Shown in pieces: positions 1-15,600 of a stretch of 64,000 bases of DNA (the stretch's first letter is position 1; each line of letters opens with the position of its first letter). The translations under genes were made by a program, and so were the position numbers. The notes under the pieces were generated by a model. The model had not been told where the DNA came from and ran no database searches. It worked only from the letters and a program-made list of their open reading frames with translations. The DNA comes from Taeniopygia guttata (taxonomy: Eukaryota > Chordata > Aves > Passeriformes > Estrildidae), in contig NC_133034.1 of NCBI RefSeq assembly GCF_048771995.1, positions 4,617,501 through 4,681,500 on the forward strand. The letters are read 5' to 3'.

Positions 1-610
1 AACTCCCTTTCTATAGGTTGTGGAGAGAAGAGGTAGTGCTGAGTGTCCTGCAGAGCATGAACAGGAGTTGTACCGTAGGGACCTGCACTCCGGAGGCTTC
101 ACAGCTGTCTGTGGGGACGTGGCTGCTGTTCCCTGGCTTTGTGAGCTGCAGTCCAGGTTGGCCAGTGAGAAGGGAAGCTGCTAAAGGCATTAACTGGACT
201 TTCTCCTGCTAAATGACGGGTGGGCTCTACTTAAGCTTCAGAGGGGAGTCCCCATGGAAAGATTCAGCGCTCTAACGATTTCCGTGCCTCCCCCGGAAGG
301 CCCAGCTGACCTGCTGATGTAACAGATAGGCTTTGAGCTCCTAAGCACCACTGCATCCACTTCCAGCAGCTGTTTGCTGCTGAGCAATTCCAACTGCAGC
401 CAGTAAGGCTGTAACACCCTCTGGGTTCTTCATCCCACTGCAGACACTGCGCGCTCCGCTCCGGGGCTGCACGGAATGCCAGGATGGACGGGAGGCAGGG
501 ATGGCAGCAAGCGCCTATGAAAACCGGTAGCCCCAGGCTCTCGAAGGAGCTTCCCTCCCCCCTTCTCCCCACACATACACAAATTTGCAGAGTCAGTTTC
601 CTATTTGTTT
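1..610 (-). other. ATG4B: ATG4B 3' UTR, continuing past the left edge
   Basis: Sequence downstream of the ATG4B stop codon. No AATAAA (TTTATT on the plus strand) is visible before the window edge, so the 3' UTR and poly(A) site probably lie outside. The open frames here look like chance. Confidence 0.6.
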
Positions 611-3600
611 TCAAAGGGATAGGATTTCAAAGTCTTCATCTTCCGAGTCAAAGAACCTTTCCAATCTGTCGGCATCGGAGGAGTCTGGAAGAGAAGAAGA
701 AAGCGCTGCCTCAGTGGGATGCTGTGACTGAGACCAGCAGCTGGAGGGTGTCACAATTTGAACGCCAAGTGCCTACAAGTTCTAAAACTCAGTGACAAAC
801 CCAAATGAGGGCTCTGAAGAGGATAAGAACATGTCAGTGGTGTGGAAAATGCCTTGGAGAGAATTACATGGAGCACAGAAGCACATCATCTTTTACAGAT
901 CCAAACACATTTCTGTTTTGTACAACCTTCCTGTGCCCCAGTTCTGCATTAGCAGGACACTGTTCTGCCTCAAGAGGCTCAAAACAGGAGAACTTGCCCA
1001 GGTCTGGACCAATACCAGTGAAGATTTCTCTCCCAGTTAAGAGATACTTTTATCCCTATGTGTTAGAGAATAGTTTCTGCTATAATTGGTTTTGGTACAA
1101 ATGTTAGGAAATGTAATTACAACATGCACTCTCCTAAAAGCAATTAGTACAGTTCACTTTGTGAGGAAAACTAATGTTAGTTGATCCCACCTCTCCATCC
1201 TTCCAACTATGTGGTGAAGAGGGAGCTCACGCTTAAAGGGGAAGGAAGCAACTTTAGCACAGGGGGAAGGAGGAACCTTTACTAGTTCAGGCTGGACAGT
1301 TACAGAATCCCAGAATGGTTTGGGCTGGAGAGAACCTTAAAGATCATCCAGTCCTGCCCCCTGCCATGGGCAGGGACAACTTCCACTATCCCAGATTGCT
1401 CCAAGCCCTGTTCAACCTGGCCTTGGGACACTTCTAGGGATGGGGCTGACACAGCTTCTCTGAGCAACCTGTGCCAGGGCCTCACCTCCCTCACAGGGAA
1501 GAATTCCTTCCCAATATCCCATCTAAGCCTGCCCTCTGGCAGTGGGAAGTCATTCCCACTTGTCCTGTCACTGTGCCCTCTCCAGCTTTCTTAAAACCCC
1601 TTTAGGCCCTGAAAGGGGCTCAAAGTTCAATTACTCCTTCTAGTGAGAAACAGGACTAACAGAAATGAATGGCCTTGGTAGCTGGGAGAGGCTCTACAAG
1701 CCAGGGAAGAGGGAGAAGGACAAGTAGTCCATTACAAAAACATTTTTAAGAGTAGGAAAGACTACATTAGGGACAATTTAAGACAGGCAAGGATCAATTG
1801 ACAGTTCAAGGGAATTGAGCATGCTTAACAGCAAAGGACAGTGTGATAATGAAAGTTTTTAAGGAAGGGCAGCAGGGAGAGAGAGAGACCAGAAGTGCAG
1901 GGTACAGATTGCCAGGAGGCCTCCCCATGTCTGGTGACAGGATAGGCTTGCCCATACACACTCATTATTCTTGGCACAAGCAGCCAATGGCTCTATCTCC
2001 TGCAATGTTTGCTCATGTCTTTAATGTGATAAGCCTGACAGGCAAGGTTAGGGCCCAGCACTTGTCCTTTTTTCCACTGGTAATGGTACATGCCAAGAAG
2101 GAGTGCCTTATGCTGGAACTAAGTGTGAGCAGCCCTGTCTTGGAACATTTTCATTACCTACAAACTCGGTTCTCACCCTTTTCCCTAAACGCTTTTGATT
2201 CCTCCAAGGATCCCTTCAGAAACCACAGAGTCTCACTGCCATGACAGCCTGTGAGCTTGTTTGTTCTGCTCAGTCACCATCACCACTCACAGATTATTCT
2301 AAAAATCATCCTGAGACACTGTGGGATCTGCAAACCAGTATCTGAAAGCTGAAGAACTACATCAATTGACCCAAGAACTCCAGCCATCATGTAATTCCTC
2401 ATGATTTCCAGAAAGCCAAAGGGACGGGCTCACCCTCAGCTCTCCCTCCCTGTGTGGCCTCACCTGGTGTGAGATTCAGGACGTCGGGGTTGGAGAAGTG
2501 TGAGGGCTGGCGTTCCACCAGCTCGAACATGGGCAGTGCTCCTCTGACCAGGGACAGCTGTGGAGACAGAGCAGAGCCATGAGAACCAACAGCTCTGCAC
2601 TGCTGGTGCACTGCAGGGGTAACAATGATCTGCTGGGACTTCACTGTAGCTGGGAAAATGTTTTTCAAAGCTTCTGAATCACATCATCAACAGGATTTCT
2701 GAGCTATGCTCCTTTAGGTAGTTTAATGAACTATTTTAATACACTTAAAATGGGGTCAGGCTGCTGCTACATGGTCTCTGTGCAGTGGTTTGGAAACAAA
2801 ACAATACCTAATATTCCTTTCCAAGGGACAGAGAATCAGAAAGAGGGAGAGAGAGGGAAATTGGACAATAACACCAAGATCTTCAAGTCTAACCATTCCC
2901 ACAGCACTGCCAATATCACCACTAAACCATGTCCCCAGGTGCACATCCACATGCCTTTTGAACACTTCACAGGATGGGGACTCCACCACTTCCCTGGGCA
3001 GCCTATTCCAATGTCTGACCAGATCTATAAACACAAACCTTTTTGATTTGCTGGCACCAGTCATTAAAGTCTGCCTCTGTGTTGCAGAAAAAGCCCTGAA
3101 AAAAATAAAAAAAGAAAAAGACTTTATCTTTCTATATTTTAGATTGATCATTTCAGACTTAAGGCCCTGTGTTAACACTGAGTACCATGATCAGGACTGG
3201 GAGCAGTTACTACTCCTGACTACCTTGCTTTCAAAATGTGCCTCAAACTGCCCTGTTAAACTGAACACTCCACAAAGGCTTGACATCACCAGGCTATCCA
3301 AGTGCTGGAATCATCAATATTTTCTTTACTGCAGAAGGAAAACAAGGAGGAACAAAGGAAACAAAGAGCAGGCATCTCAGGTTCAACAGAAAACAAGCCA
3401 GGGTGCATCATCATATGGATTCAGGAATGGATTCAGATCTGCCCATCAATCTAAATCAAAGCCCAGACTAAACCCCAGAGAAAGACACTGCTCCATGAGG
3501 AATGGCCTTTAACTACAATGCAAGAGGGACTTCCCTGATACAAGCCACTCTCTGTGAGGAGCTGTTTACCAGTGTCACCAAAACCCAGGGCACAGCAGCA

Positions 3601-6600
3601 CAGAGCAGCCAGCCCAACCCCACTGCCTCTCCCTGTGGAGCAGGGGGAGCCCAGCAGTGCCCCTGGGGAGCAGGAGGAACAGGACACACCACGGCAATGG
3701 AGGGGTCGAGCTCGGCGATGCTCATCCTGCACGGAGGGTGCTGGCAGTGGAAGCTCTCGTCGGGGAGGCAGCCGCTGTCACCGGGCTCCACCGCCGGCTG
3801 CGTGGTGTGGGGGTCCAGGTAAATCAGCTCCTCACCTGGGCACACAGCAAGGACACATCAGCAGCAAGAACCATGCCACAAGATGAGGAGCGCTGAGATA
3901 GGAGGAGGAAGAGCAATGGCAAAGCCAGCTCTCATAACCACACAGAGGAATCAACATTCCAGGGACTTCTTGCTTTCAGCCACTTCCCCAAATGCTTCTC
4001 AGCCAGGCACAGCTGCCAGCACAACCACAGTGGCCACTCCACTGTGACACCCTGGGATTGAGGCACAGGCACTATTTGGGTTTTGGTCCTGCTCATCCTT
4101 TCCTGGCTGAGCTCAAATAGACCCCAGAAATCTAAAGCACAAATAACCTGAGGTCTCTGGCAGAGAGGAAACCAGAGGGAAGGAGGAGAGTAATAGCAGT
4201 TTGTAGGATTTGAGGAATACTTAAAGAACAGTTAAATCCAGCCAAGGTGTAGAGGGAGGTCAGCTCTGAATGCAGGAAGCAAGCTCTATGCACTCCACAG
4301 GCCAGATTTTGTGTTATGCAGTGGAAGTTTATGGCCACTGTTCAAATCTACATTACTCAGGTGAGAGGTTCAGCCCACAGCAGCCTTCCACGCTTCCAGC
4401 AGGGAAGGAGAGCCCTGCAGCATGCACCACAGGCTAAGCAGGAGAGCTGTGCCACCCCACAAGGATTTATTTAGCCAGGGGGGAGATCCTTTGGACAGTC
4501 TTTGCAGTCCTCTGGGCACTCACCTACATAGCCAATGAAGTAGTGAGCACTGTTTGGCTTCCCTCCGATCACTCCCAGGGACTGGGGCATCATGAAGCAG
4601 TGCTGGAAAAGCAACACAGAAAACACACAGCTGGCAGACAGTGAAACAGCAGGTGGCAACACAGGCAAACATCCAAAAATGCAGTGGGAAAGATGGACAG
4701 GGACATGGAAAATCAGCAACTCTAGCAGCAAAACCAGCCATTTCTGGAGAAAATCTCCATCAGGCTGCAACACAGGGCTTTCTAGGAACATGAAAGCAGC
4801 TCAAAAACACTTATAACTGCAGATAGGAGTAGACAGGTGGACCAAATGAAAGAAGCTGCACTACTCCAGGACTTGGTATGGGCAAGTCCTGGCTCTGCTG
4901 CAATCAGTGGCAAGATCCCTGGAGCTGTCATCAGGTTGCAACAGTGCTCTCAGGAGGGAACAATCGTTCAGGAAACAGTTTAAGTTCCTTATCCACCTGG
5001 AGCAGCCAAGCATCATCTACTGAGTTAAGGGACGTAACCTCCCACAAATCTGAATTTGGAGGTCTCTTACCCAAGCTCAGAGCTTGCTAGCATTGTGCTC
5101 CCTGTCTTGTGTACACCCTAAATTCTGCAGCTTCTCAATACTCCAACCTGCAACCACCTGACAGCTCTTAGCCTCAGTCTGCAGCACAAACTTCAGCATC
5201 TGAGCCATGGGGAGTGTGCAACACTGTATTAATTAACACTCAGGCTGCCACCAAGGAGGGTAGAGCTGTGCTGAACAAAGGCTTCAACAGGTTGATACCA
5301 TCTGCACACAAAGAGCGGCTGAGATCTAAGCTGTGAAGTAAGATCCCCAAAAGAAAAAAAAAAAACAAAACCAAACAACCCAACCAGAAAAGGCCCATCC
5401 CCTCAAGCCCCCCATTTTCCTGACTACAGCTTTCAAGAACCTATATCCTGACCTCTGATAAAGACTGTCTCTGAACACATTTTTCTTTTGCAATGACTTC
5501 TGAGTAATTACTTATTTCACAGCAGGATCCTTAAGCATCACCCCAGCAGGAATTCAGCTCCAGATTCCCTACCTTTAATGTTTCAATATAGGCTTCATTG
5601 ATCTCTGTGAGCCCGAGGCGGAGGGGTATCAGCAGCACCAGCGGTTTCCACAGGGCGAGCCTCTCTCTGAGCCCCACGTCCTCTGGGCACCCATTGTAGA
5701 GCACATCTGACTCCAGGGCAGGGCATGCTGCAGCTCCAGCACATGGCACATGGGACTGGCACAGCCTCCCTATGGAAAGGGAACAGGAGCACAAAGCATC
5801 AGGACTCTGTCCCCACACCTTCAGTCATTCCTCTGATCGACAACTGCTCTTTACCAGAAGCCTACAGCATTTAAACCCAAGAAGAGCTTGAAGAGTGCTG
5901 TGTGGGGCTGTGTGATGTGTGTGCAGGGCCTCAGCTGAGCTCACACCAAGCCACAGCAGCTTGTACCACAGCAAAAATGCAAATTCTTCCAGAAAGGTGA
6001 GCAACCACCTGTGCCAACAAAGCTGGAGGGGTTGATTAGCAGGTCAGACAACTGTCCTGAATTCATAAAGTTTGTAAGCAGAAAGAGGAAAATTCTGGAG
6101 TGTCCAACTCCAGAGGAGTTAATGAATGAACTGAGGACAGCACTATAAGTTAACATAGGAAATATTTCCCTGTAATTAAGTGCTGCAGCAAGACACAAAC
6201 ATGGTACCTGTCTAGAGTAGTTAAAACTTTCTTAAAGGTCACAAAAAGCTTCTTAAATTTTCTTGGAGATCATTCAGAAGCTACTTTACAGACCTAAAGC
6301 AGTATGGTCATCAAACTCTGCAATTTCAGCATGAGCTCTGCCTCTAAGATATGGGGCAGCAGAACTCCTCAGGCATACACATGACATAAGCACTCTGCAT
6401 CCTCATCCTAAAGGCTTGACAAATACACAGCCAGGCTGTAATGCACCCAGGTTATGTAAATCCTGGTCCAGAAACAACTCCAAGCCTACCTGTTTCACTG
6501 GCCAATTTAATTACTTGCTGGGTGTGTGGAAAAAAAAACAAACAAAAAACCCCAACCCAAACCCCAAACAAACCCACAGCATGATTAAAGAATCATGAAG

Positions 6601-9600
6601 CCAAGGCAGTTGGACAGAATGCCAGAGGCTCATTTAATTTATTCCCAGTTTAAACTGAATGCCAGGACACTCTAGCAGGTAGGACAGGATGTAAACAAAC
6701 ACCTTAATCACCAGCCATTTGCCATTTCAGCTGGGTATTTCTTCCCTACTGACAGCTTCAAACCTAGCTGAATGAGGACAATATTACACCCAAATTTAGA
6801 AGAAATAGGACTTTGATCTAAAGTCTCAGGAGGAGAGACAACCTGCACTACAGTTCCTCAAGAAGGGAGAAGGTGTATGTGTGCATCTGATGCACAGACA
6901 TAATTACCAGAGGTTCTGAGGAAACTCAAAGTCATTATTTGTAGCCATTTCTCCTGCTAAAGCAGGCTTTTTGTTGCAGTAGCCTGCCTGTCCAGATGAT
7001 CTGAAATCAGCTGCCAAGCCAGGGCTGTTGCTGAACGGGGTGTCACTGCAGGTTTCCTCATCAGGAAAAGCACGGGGCAATCCTGCCCTGTGTATGAACA
7101 TATTTACCTGCAGTTTAAGCAGCAGAGAGCTTGGCACAGGCTAAATTCACCTTAGTATCTGGCAGGCTTTGCAGTTCTGCGGTGCCACAGCAGAGCAGAA
7201 CCTGCCTAAAGCTTCCCAGCTGGATCCCAACCACTTACTGCAAACATATTCCAACAGATCTGACACGACACCTCTCCTGCTGCAGCTGCTGCTGGCAGGT
7301 ACTGGCTTTAACTGTCTTGGATTTTCACCACCTTTGTGATTCTCCTCCATCTCAGGTCTAGCTCAGGTGCCCTTTCTCATGGAACACTGACACAGAAGGG
7401 ATAAAGATGTATGTTTCTTCACTGCTGTAACAAAAGGCATTTCCTGTGAACATTTGTCTGAACCCTATCAGTGACAGAATTAACAGATGTATGAAACAAC
7501 ATTACTTTTATCCACAATGTTTGGGGCACAAGGTATCAAACACAAACTTACAGACATGTAACACATCAGACCCAGTCACACAGTGACTTTCAGTCCCTCA
7601 ACAGGTACATTATAATCCACATTTGAGCAAAACAAGCTCAAACACACATCCCAGCCCATGACAAGTTGTATGGACATGTCACTTGAAGCATGTCCACACA
7701 GTGCTGAAGAGCCAGTGCCACACAGACAGAGCCTGCAGCACACCTGAGCCTTGTAGCCAGCATGCTTCAGCTCTAGAAGTGATATTTGCAGGCTGAAGAT
7801 GAAAGATAATCCAATTTCTGTTTTAAAACTGGCCTTTGTTTAAGCCATGGGCATTAGCACATGCCTTCAGCTAAGGTTAGGCACACACTTCTCTGTCAAG
7901 CCCAACTGAGCCTACCTGGCAAGAGATGTGACTTTACAAAGTGACTGTCCTGCACTCCAGGCAAAAACTGCCTGGCTATTGATCTTGGCCCTGTGGTAGC
8001 CAAGCCAGCCTAAATGGTGCCTGCCACCACCTCACCTGTAACCCTACAGCAGCTGTTTGAGAGCACTGCCCTGGCAGAAACACTGCAAGGTTTGTGCTGG
8101 GTGGGCTCATTGCCCCAGGAATTAGCCTTAAGCAAGCCATGAGAAGGCTGCTGAGGCCAGGACCATGCAGGGCTGCAGCAACCATTAGTGCAGGTGCTCA
8201 GCTGCATTGCTCAACCAGAAGAGGGGATTGTCTTCATCCTAGCTGTACTACTGTTTTCTATTTGTTCAGTAACTAAGGTTTGGTATCTCAAAACTTGTTA
8301 CCATCTCAATCTCTGTATTTTCTAAATCTTTTACCAGGCAATCATATTTATAAGGGTTTCCTAGCTCATCTTCCTCAACACTCAGCTTTGTAGCTTTGGT
8401 TACTGCAGTGCTGCAGCCAGAGCAGGCAGCTCAGGATGGGCAAGAAGACCTGCTCAGCCTCCAGAGCCAGCCTGGGGGCAGGATGCCCCAAAAAACAAAC
8501 AAGAAAAAAAGAAGAAACCACCAGTGAATATTCCTTGAAATTATGAGAGTGGTGGATTCCCTTCTTCTCCTCTTCCCCTGCCAATTTTGGCCCTTTTCCT
8601 CTTCAGATCTGTTCTGGCTTTCTTACTCTGTCCAATAGCAGAACCCTCCCTACCAATTATGTGACAGCCATTTACTCCTTGCTCCTTGTGGCCATAAACA
8701 AGTCTGACACTGCCTACCAAGCAGCTCTCATATGTTGTCTGAAGGTCAGCAAACCTTCTTTCCAGATCCAGAGGTATCACCAGATGAAACGAAAGTCAAA
8801 CAAGGCCCTTCCTTGCCCTAGAACAGCAATTCTCACTTTGTTTTAGCACATCTGGACACAGCTTTCACAGATCATGAGTGTTGGAAGGGACTTAAGCTCA
8901 TCCTGTTCCACTCCCTGCTATGGTCAGGGACACCTTCCACTATCCCAAGTTGCTCCAAGCCCTGTCCAACCTGGCCTTGGACATTTCCAGGGATCCAGGG
9001 GCAGCCACAGCTTCTCTGGGCACCCTGTACCAGGGTCTCACCACTCTCACAGGGAACAATTTCTCAAAGACAGAACATGTACTTTATGTTTGTTGCGCTC
9101 TCCAGCTTTTTTCTGGGCTCTTGCTGCCCAGGATATATCACATTCTAGCTCCACGTGACACTTACGGATTTCTTCCATCACCACTGTGTTGTCCATGGCT
9201 ATGTGTACTGCCAGGGAACTCCACGTATCAAAGGTTGCAAGTTTTCTAGAGGCAAATTAAAAACAAATAAGTAATGAAGGATGAATACAACTAGAAGGCA
9301 GAGATGGTGGTTTATCAGAGGAGGAAATGGATTAGGTGAGACTGATGTTATCAGTTATGCTGGGCAATGTGCTTTGACCTGGGGAAGCTGCCGTGAGGCA
9401 ATCCCAGCCTATTCCAGGGAGCTGCCTGCTCATCTGCTGACGTGAGGGGAGAATGTGAGAGGAGGGAGGGTGTTATTAAAGGCAGAACCCTTCCAGCTCA
9501 GAGGTACCACACACCAACAGCCCCACTGCCTGATTCAACAGAGAAAAGGAAAGGGCAGCACTTACTTGAGCACCTGTGCCACCGTGTTTGGTCCGTACCA

Positions 9601-12600
9601 CTGGCCTATGGATTTTCCCTCCCCGACTCCCATCTGGGCTGCACCACAACAAAAAACCAGAATAACATAGTCAATAACTTCACCCACTTCCTAATCAGCT
9701 TTGTATTTAATAGGGAAGAATTCTCACTTGGAAACTTTATTGAATCAGCAGTATTTTCTGTTTCATGGGGGTGAGAAGGACATCCTGAAGGACTGCAGAG
9801 CAAATCCTTTCTCTAAAATGCAGCAGCACAGAAGTTCAAAGGGCAGTGTTGCCTCAGAAGAATCTTTACCCAGTGTTTGATGACTACACCACCCCTGTGA
9901 CCTGAGTTCTGTTCACTCCACAGGAAACACTGGAACAAGCTGCTTCTCTGATTTTTCAGGGAAGTTTGTATCAAGGCAAGAGCCTTTCTTAGCCCATCTG
10001 AGCCCATGTAGCATTCTTTGCTACATCTGAGCATTTCTTTCTTCTTACCTATCTGGTGAATGGAGTAGTAGCTGTCTTTTTTGTCAATGAAGGCATTAAG
10101 AACATTGAAGTAATTATCCATCTGCCTCTTCCCTTTTATCCACCTCCAGTCTAGGACAGACAAGGGATATATGAAATAAACATGGTACTTATTAGCAACC
10201 AGAGGCTGCAAGCTGCAATTCTCTCGCTGTGTATTGACCAACTCAATTATCACATTGTCATATTATTACTAAGCATCAGAGGCATTCCCAACAGTAAAGG
10301 GATAATTTTAAAATAACAGAAAACATTCTTACAGCTGGGATAAGATACCATCACCCATAGAATAGCAAATAAACAAGCATAAAATCAAAAAATCCAAATA
10401 TCCCTGGAGATTTCCAAGTCCCGAACTTGAGAAGAGTGAAGAAAAAGTCATAGAACCCTCAGCAATTCCCAGCTGTGTCCTTGTTATTTCTGTTCCTCCA
10501 AGTGCTGCATCCCTAGGAGCACATGGCCCTGGAAGTCAGTGAGGGCTGTGCACTGCTTTACCTCTTCCCAAATGCCTGCAGACCAAGGCCTGAGCAAAGA
10601 TCATCTGGCCACAGCGCAGCATGCAGCCCCAGCCCGTGTCAGAGGTGGGACCAGTTCCTCCTGGAAACAAGGACAGAAAATAAACAGGGAATGAATGGTG
10701 AGACAGTGCCAAAAGGGAGGAGAATGAATGGGCAGCAGGTTCACCAGGAGACAAGGCAGGGAAAGAGGACTAGCTTAGCTCACACACCCAAGGCTGAGAA
10801 CCAAAAATGTGGTTTTCGATGAGTAACTTAGTAGCATCCCTTAAAAACAAATAAATAAATTCCTCTAACACTAACTGAAAGGGGAAAAAAATCCAAGGGA
10901 AATCCAAACAGCTCAAGAAAGAGCTGAATTTCTCAGGAGAACAACAGCCATTGAGCCTGGCTGCAGACTCTCAGCCCAATTCAGACACATTCTGACGCGA
11001 AGGTGTTTGTTAAAGATGACTCTTGTAATCCTCATCTTGAGAAGGCAACTCATCCTGCAGAACAAGCCAGACCCAAGGAATTCCTACATCAGAAGTGGCC
11101 ACAAATAACATTTCAAAGTGAACAATGTAGTCAGACCAAGAAAACAAAGGCTTCAGCCAAAAAAACTCCTACCCAAGCAGTGAAAAAAAGACACAACCTA
11201 TATATTGTGGGATAAACCCGGCTACCAGGTCATGCTGGACAGCTTAAGACAAAGGACACAGGGCTGAAAGCATTTCCCTGACAGATCTTCCAAATGAAAC
11301 TCCTGCTCCTCCACTCCAGCTCTGGCTGTTACTACAAACAACAGAGATCAAATGTTCAGTGTGATCACAGTAGGTAATCTGTGCCTGGGCACAGCTTCTG
11401 CTAGCCTTTGTAATGTTGCTTTTTTCTTCTGGTCCTAAACGGGAGAAAAATCACCTGGAAGACTATTTAATCAGCTTCTCAATGGTCACTAGTTGTCTTC
11501 TTTAATTTCACCAGGAATTCATAACATATAGAAATTCCAAAAGTGATAATGCTTTACAAAATTAGCATCAGACAGTTCCCTAACCCTTACAATAATTAAG
11601 TGGGCTAGCACAGAGGGAAGGGATGAACAGTAACAGGGGTGACTGGGGGAAAAAATACTGAAAAATGTTTACTGTGTATGACACACAGATCATATTTATG
11701 GTGTAGATGGGAAATGACTCTGAAAATGGGGTCTGTCTTCACCCCACAGCCTCTAATGACTCACAAGGAAACCAAAATTGTGTCTGTGAGCCAGTTAAAC
11801 ATGTGCTAACCCTTTGTTCTCAAACATATGTTTAATTATGGTGCACAAACATGAATTTAAAAGGGATTACACTGCATCAAAGATGTCTCAGAGCTTGTGA
11901 GGCAGAGGGCTTCCAAGCAGGGAAAGAACAGCACAAGCCAGAAGGACCAGTTAGGAAGAAGTCTCCTTTCCAAAGCTAAGCCATGCTTCTTTCCCACTGA
12001 CTGCTGGGTGTGACAGTGACAGAACGGGGACGTGGGTAGGCCTTGGAGTCCCATTTACCTGCTCTTGGATCTCCTCTGATACACCTTGCACCCAGCACAC
12101 AAACACAAACCCCAGAAGAAGCCATGCAGAGTATCTTATGGAACCCAGACACCCTCCTTCAAGCTCACTGGGAAACATTCCCCTATCACTACAGCTCCTG
12201 TGTGTAACAGACACTTCAAACACATAACTCCCCCCTAGACAAACAAAACCCCCACACAGAGCCTGGAGCAGATGCACAAAGGCAGCAATTTCTGTATCAT
12301 TCTCTAGGTTTTATAATTTTAATCCACTTCAAGCCCAAGACCATCATTCAGTAATATTTCACACTAGACTGTTGTAGGATGTGATGAAGTACAAAAATCC
12401 TCCCATGTTGCCTAAAAAAACAGCAGACTTCCCAAACTCCTTCTTGTGTTCCTTTAAAAACCATTTCTATCCCTCCTACCCAAGGGGATGAGGAATTCTC
12501 ATTATCAGGTAAACAAAAAGTCTGTCTAATCAATTGGATGAAGCACATTTCACACTCTTATGAATGGAAGTGATGCCATTTTTGAGTTTGTGGGGACTGC

Positions 12601-15600
12601 TTCATTAGGGATAACTGGATTATAATAATTTCCAGGATGTCTTTAGACTCCTCCAGAGTACATACCAATAGCAGGGAAGTTCTTTCTGTAGGTGAACCAA
12701 AGCCGAGAGGTCACATCCAACAGGATCTCTTCCTTCTCTGGAAAGTGTTCAGCATGGAAAGGCACACACATGAGAGGGGCACCAAGACTGCTAAACCCAC
12801 CTCCCATCACCCTCCCAAGGAACTCTGCTCCTCAGTCTGCAGGCCCAGAGAGGCACAGTCTGGCTGAGGAACACAGCAGTACTGCTGTGCACAAAGTACT
12901 TCTTTTCACCCTCAAAACAGCTGCCATCAACTCAGAGGCACTATGGCCACAGGCAAATTATGAAGCAGCAAACCATCCTTCTGCCCCCTGCCTCCACCAT
13001 CCTGCCCTCATGACATGTCCCCACAACTCCCATATGGTAACTTTCTGCACAAAAATATTCCTGAGTCCACAGAAATGGCCAGACAGAAGCATGGCAGCTA
13101 AAACCCAAGTGCAATGCTAACAAAGTCCTCTGGAGCCTTAAAACATTGCACTGTGCACACAGAATACCTGTAAAAACACTGTATTTCCGGCCAAGGATCC
13201 AAACAGGTTCTTTGGTCTCAGGGAAGTCTTCATACTCAAACCTGAGGGTGTCGTAGGTCAGAGTAGCTAGAAAGAGAAAGGAGAAATCACAAACCTTTGA
13301 TAGCTTTTCCTTTTGTTTTTAAAACCTGACAAAGCTACAGAATCAGAGCTGCTGTGGTCCAGTGAGTCCCACCCACCCCCAAAGCCCCTGGGCTGGCAGG
13401 AAATGTTCCAGTGCCCTGTACCCATCAGCTGTGGGAGGCACAGAGGTGACCCAGCCCTGGCTTGCTCCTGGCTGCTCCACAGGCAGAGAAGGAGCAAGAT
13501 TTCCAGGTTAAGCCAGCTCCAGGTTCTGCCTGGGGCAGAAAACATCTAAAACTTCACCTGGCAGCTACACCATTTCCCAGAACAGGCACTATCATGCACG
13601 TCATCAGCTACAGCATTGATGTTGAGGGCCTCTTTCCATCGAGCAAAGTTATTAAAATCCTCTTGCAGGGAACACAAGTTTTGAGGGAAGAACATGCAAA
13701 ACACAGATCACCTTAAGGTGGAAACTAAACCCTGCTCAGTCCCTCCTCAAGAGGCATCAAACCCAGCAGAAGACATTACAGGTGTCACCCCACAAAGTGA
13801 GGAACACAGCTGTGAAGATGTGCTCATGCAAAGGTGACAGGCAGAACTTTTGTCTCATTTACTGGCTCCCTCCACAGCATGGCATCCATCAGTGCCTAAA
13901 AATCCATCCCCTTCCAGAACCAGGACAGAACAACCCAGCAGCCCAGGTTGCCCTTGGATCAGGACAGCTTCAGCTGTTCTGCCCAGGGTACAAACAACAG
14001 GGAGGAAAAACCAGAGGAGGCAGATGAGCTGTGCTCCACTACATCTGTGTTTGGAAACACAGACATTAAAGTAGCCTGAGAATTCTGGAAAAGATTCACA
14101 TGATTTTACAGGTGCCAATTCTGTAACAAACCACCTCTACAATTTAAAGCAGAGCTAAAGCAGACTGATCATTAACAGTTAAAGTAGTGACTGAAAACAT
14201 CTCTCACAGCAAATGCAATAAAATCTGTGGTAATGTGATGTGAATTTAAAGCAGGACAAAGGAGTACAGGGCCACAAGTTCCTGTCAGCCCAGTTCTCTG
14301 CAAAAACCACCCCTCTCCATGGGACACACCTTGCTTTAGGCTTCTGCAGAGTAACCTGCTGCTACATGAGACACTTTGACCGCCTGAAGCAGCTCAGCCT
14401 TCCAATGCAGGCTCCCTGACCTGGAATTCCAATTCCAAATGTCCAAGAAAACATTCAAGCAGATACCATCACTAAGACCAACAAGCAGGAACGCCGGCAA
14501 CAGAAATGACAACAGGCTCCTAAATCAAATTTTGCATCAGACTCTGCCTTAATTCCAGCCCACAAGACTTAAAGCAGGTTCTTTGTGTGAATTAGTCTTT
14601 AAAACTGTTCCAGGCACCTTTAGGATTGCACAGACCACACATTCCCATTGCCATCCCATTATGTGACTCCTCAGCAAGCTAAACAAAACAATTCTGCTTG
14701 CACAGAAATATCCCAACAGATTACTGCTGCAGTCTTCTCCTCTAACAAACTTCAGCAGGGAAATGAAGGATTTCTTTCCCGTCTACTACCCAAACTTGGA
14801 AACGTCCAGATTTGAAAAGGTAACTGATATGATCTTAACATAAATACTGGAGTTCTCAGAAAGGTTTTAAAGCTCCAAGGAATATTCTGTGATTTACTTT
14901 GTCAGTTCCTAAGTCTGCCATGTATCCAACTGTCTGTCAGGAGTCTCAAATAGCTTAAAGAAAATGAGTGGAACAAGGATGCTACCGAGGAACATCAGGC
15001 TATCCACAATCCCTTCTTCTCCTTCCCAGCAACATTCCCTGACCTGCTCAAATATCACAACCTCTGCACCTGCAGTTTGCAGGGCACCAGGTCTTTAGCA
15101 AAGACAGGATTTGCAATTGGACACTTCACAGCAAGGATCAGCAGCTGGCAAGAAGCTGCTGGAATCTTTCCCCTTCCACCAAAGCTCAGAGAGGAAGGGG
15201 TCAGCAGATAGAGGGGGATCTCCAGCTGGTGTTCAGGGAATGCAGCACACATGTCATGACCCAGCACACTGGGGAGGAGAGTCCCAGGCTTGCAGCCCTT
15301 CAGCTGGATGCCCAACATCTGGCTCTGCACAAGGCCCTGTGTGTCCAGCTGTGCATCTCAAAGAGGTGGTCAGACATTCATGTTGGGATTAGGGGGAGAA
15401 AATAGTTGAAAAGGCATGACTACCAAATGCAGGAGTTCAGGTTTCCCCTTCACAGGGAAGAAACTGAAGAGGTTGCTCCCAGATAGTATCAAGGACATTA
15501 TAATGGGAGCAGTAAACTGCCCACAAGGCTGGAGGTCACTGAGTGTTTCCTTTACAAGCCTCCACCTCATATGTTCCAGCACTTTTCTGAAGTCCATCTA

